Below are positions 5,829 to 6,897 of a stretch of DNA of 6,897 bases, piece after piece. The notes beneath the pieces are model-generated. The model had not been told where the DNA came from. It was given only the letters and a program-made list of their open reading frames with translations, and did no database searches. The position numbers and the translations under genes were made by a program. Within the stretch, counting starts at the first letter, position 1. Every line of letters begins with the position of its first letter. Origin of the DNA: an uncultured Eubacteriales bacterium (lineage in GTDB: Bacteria; Bacillota; Clostridia; Oscillospirales; Oscillospiraceae); contig USIZ01000069.1 of assembly GCA_900554855.1 (NCBI GenBank), forward strand, positions 1-6,897, read 5' to 3'.

Positions 5829-6602
5829 ATGAACAAAAGAATCTATCCCCTGCTGGCCGTTTTGCTGGGTGCGGCGGGCTTTGGGCTGCAATGCCGGGCA
5901 CAGACCACGGCGTTTGAACCGCTGACCGGGCTGATCGTCCCCGGCACGGCGTCCATGCTTGTGTTGAAGATCTTCTTCGTGGCGGTGCCGGTCATCGCCC
6001 TGCTGTGCGCCCTGCCCCTGAAGGGCTCCGGCGCGCGCATCGACGCCACGGGGCGGCTGTTTGAGCATCTGAGCTTTCCCGCCCGATTCGTGGGCGTGCT
6101 GGCGGGGATGCTGTACTGCGCCGCCGCGCTGCTCCGGCTGACCGGCGATGTTCGCACCGGCGCCGGCCTCGCCGTGCTGGCGGTGGATGTTCTGCTGATC
6201 GTCGGCGGCGCGGGCATGGTGTGGCAGATCGTCACGCCGGGATCCCGGCGCAATCTCCTCACCCTCCTGCCCGGCTTCTCCATCGCCTTCTGGCTGGTGA
6301 TTTACTACCACACCCAGTCCAAGGACCCCATTGTGGAGCGCTACGGCGCACTGCTGCTCTGCCTGATGGCCACGGCGCTGGCCCTCTATCACCAGGCGGG
6401 CTGGTCCTTCGGCAAGGCCAATCCGGTGCGCGGGATGACCTTCACCCTGACAGCCGGGATCTATGCGTTCACTGCCATGCCGGCGGCCGCAGGCACCGCC
6501 GACCTGCTGGCGCTCACCGCCGTCGGGCTGTGGATGCTGCTCCACGCCGCGGTTCTCCCCGGTGCGCCGGAGAAAACGGCGGAAAAACCGGAAGAAGAAT
6601 GA
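5829..6602 (+). CDS. Predicted polytopic membrane protein, function unknown
   Basis: The 257-residue product is strongly hydrophobic, with about eight predicted transmembrane helices near residues 5-22, 42-64, 85-104, 112-135, 144-160, 172-189, 203-219 and 223-243. It ends in a short charged tail (EKTAEKPEEE). I recognise no catalytic or transport motif and no family; candidate intramembrane residues are few, for example Y159, Y160, H161 and H188. The start ATG is preceded by AAGGA (5815-5819) at nine bases. GC content and codon use match citrate synthase and spoIID, so it looks like a native gene rather than an import. It stands alone between a palindromic element and a shared terminator. 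It shares orientation with spoIID, but 223 bases and a probable terminator separate them, so joint transcription is doubtful. Confidence 0.88.
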   Translation: MNKRIYPLLAVLLGAAGFGLQCRAQTTAFEPLTGLIVPGTASMLVLKIFFVAVPVIALLCALPLKGSGARIDATGRLFEHLSFPARFVGVLAGMLYCAAALLRLTGDVRTGAGLAVLAVDVLLIVGGAGMVWQIVTPGSRRNLLTLLPGFSIAFWLVIYYHTQSKDPIVERYGALLLCLMATALALYHQAGWSFGKANPVRGMTFTLTAGIYAFTAMPAAAGTADLLALTAVGLWMLLHAAVLPGAPEKTAEKPEEE

Positions 6603-6613
6603 AGAAGAAAGAA

Positions 6614-6655
6614 AATGCCCCCGGCTGCGGAGTGAAAACCGCGGCCGGGGGCATT
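6614..6655 (-). terminator. Strong terminator between convergent genes
   Basis: A 17-bp stem pairs 6614-6630 with 6639-6655, with a single G-U wobble (T6626 with G6643) around an eight-base loop AGTGAAAA. On the minus strand it is followed by TTCTTTCTTCTTC, a pyrimidine-rich tail suited to ending the MFS transcript. On the plus strand the tail GCTGTAAAT is poor, though the stem may still stop transcription from the upstream membrane-protein gene, which ends 11 bases before it. Confidence 0.85.
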
Positions 6656-6681
6656 GCTGTAAATGGAGGGGTTGCGGAAGA

Positions 6682-6897
6682 TCAGGGCTTACGGATGAAG
6701 AAGTTCATGACGAGCGTCAGTGCGCCCAGAATGATGACCATCAGGAAGGTGGTCTGGTAACCGCCGCCGGCCGCCTGAATGAGGGCTGCGGACAGCATGG
6801 GGCCGATGATCGCCGCCGGGAAGGTGCACAGGTTGCACACGGAGAAGTTCTGCGCATAGTGGGTGTTGCCGTAGAGCTGACGGATCATAGTGGCATT
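6682..6897 (-). CDS. MFS transporter, C-terminal fragment (runs off right edge)
   Basis: Seventy-one codons are visible on the minus strand, open to the window edge and ending in TGA at 6682-6684. The first three codons (N-A-T) lie upstream of the first Met, so this Met is internal and the true start is outside the window. Two hydrophobic helices fit the last two of an MFS permease: about 18-41, with the helix-11-like IIGPMLSAAL, and about 48-67. They are joined by the short loop QAAGGGY, and the chain ends FFIRKP. The pattern recalls permeases of the oxalate/formate antiporter type or related sugar-phosphate and drug carriers. The substrate cannot be inferred from this fragment. It converges with the membrane-protein gene across the terminator at 6614-6655. 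Confidence 0.8.
   Translation of the reverse strand, partial: NATMIRQLYGNTHYAQNFSVCNLCTFPAAIIGPMLSAALIQAAGGGYQTTFLMVIILGALTLVMNFFIRKP

Noticed and set aside
5778..6545. Antisense open frame opposite the polytopic membrane protein
   Set aside because: Its translation is rich in Gln, Gly, His and Arg with no hydrophobic core or motif, whereas the plus-strand frame gives regular transmembrane helices and has a ribosome site.

Overview
The window looks like chromosomal DNA of an endospore-forming, GC-rich member of the Clostridia, most likely a gut Oscillospiraceae/Flavonifractor-type bacterium. This inference rests on a SpoIID-type sporulation protein, a clostridial-style 460-residue citrate synthase, AGGAG-like ribosome sites, and short hairpin-bearing intergenic repeats of a kind I associate with that group. 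No database search was possible, so the taxonomic call is inference.

Layout. Bases 59-2661 (+) hold two tandem genes 11 bases apart that look like an operon. Both encode a short N-terminal four-cysteine zinc ribbon, one transmembrane helix and a large extracytoplasmic region. The first ends in an unrecognised acidic domain, the second in TPR-like repeats plus an NPCBM-like beta domain. The 3' parts of both genes are clearly more AT-rich than the rest of the window. A perfect 13-bp hairpin terminator (2674-2709) separates them from a convergent, single-gene citrate synthase (2736-4118, -), which has a near-consensus sigma-A promoter (4167-4195).

The 362-base divergent intergenic region (4119-4480) holds that promoter, an AT-rich stretch, and two copies of one hairpin-bearing repeat unit in inverted orientation (4251-4306 and 4334-4385). 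It is followed by spoIID (4481-5605, +). The next intergenic region (5606-5828) holds a truncated third copy of the repeat, which probably serves as the spoIID terminator, and a 90-base element with perfect 19-bp terminal inverted repeats. A predicted eight-helix membrane protein of unknown function follows (5829-6602, +). It converges on the C-terminal end of an MFS transporter that runs off the right edge (6682-6897, -), and a 17-bp stem terminator (6614-6655) lies between them.

The genes do not form one pathway. Citrate synthase is central carbon metabolism, SpoIID is peptidoglycan hydrolysis during engulfment, and the membrane protein and transporter are independent units. The least understood part is the zinc-ribbon membrane-protein pair. 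It looks like an envelope or sensing module with a cytoplasmic zinc ribbon and exported domains, but nothing in the sequence establishes its function. No rRNA, tRNA, CRISPR array or complete insertion sequence was seen.
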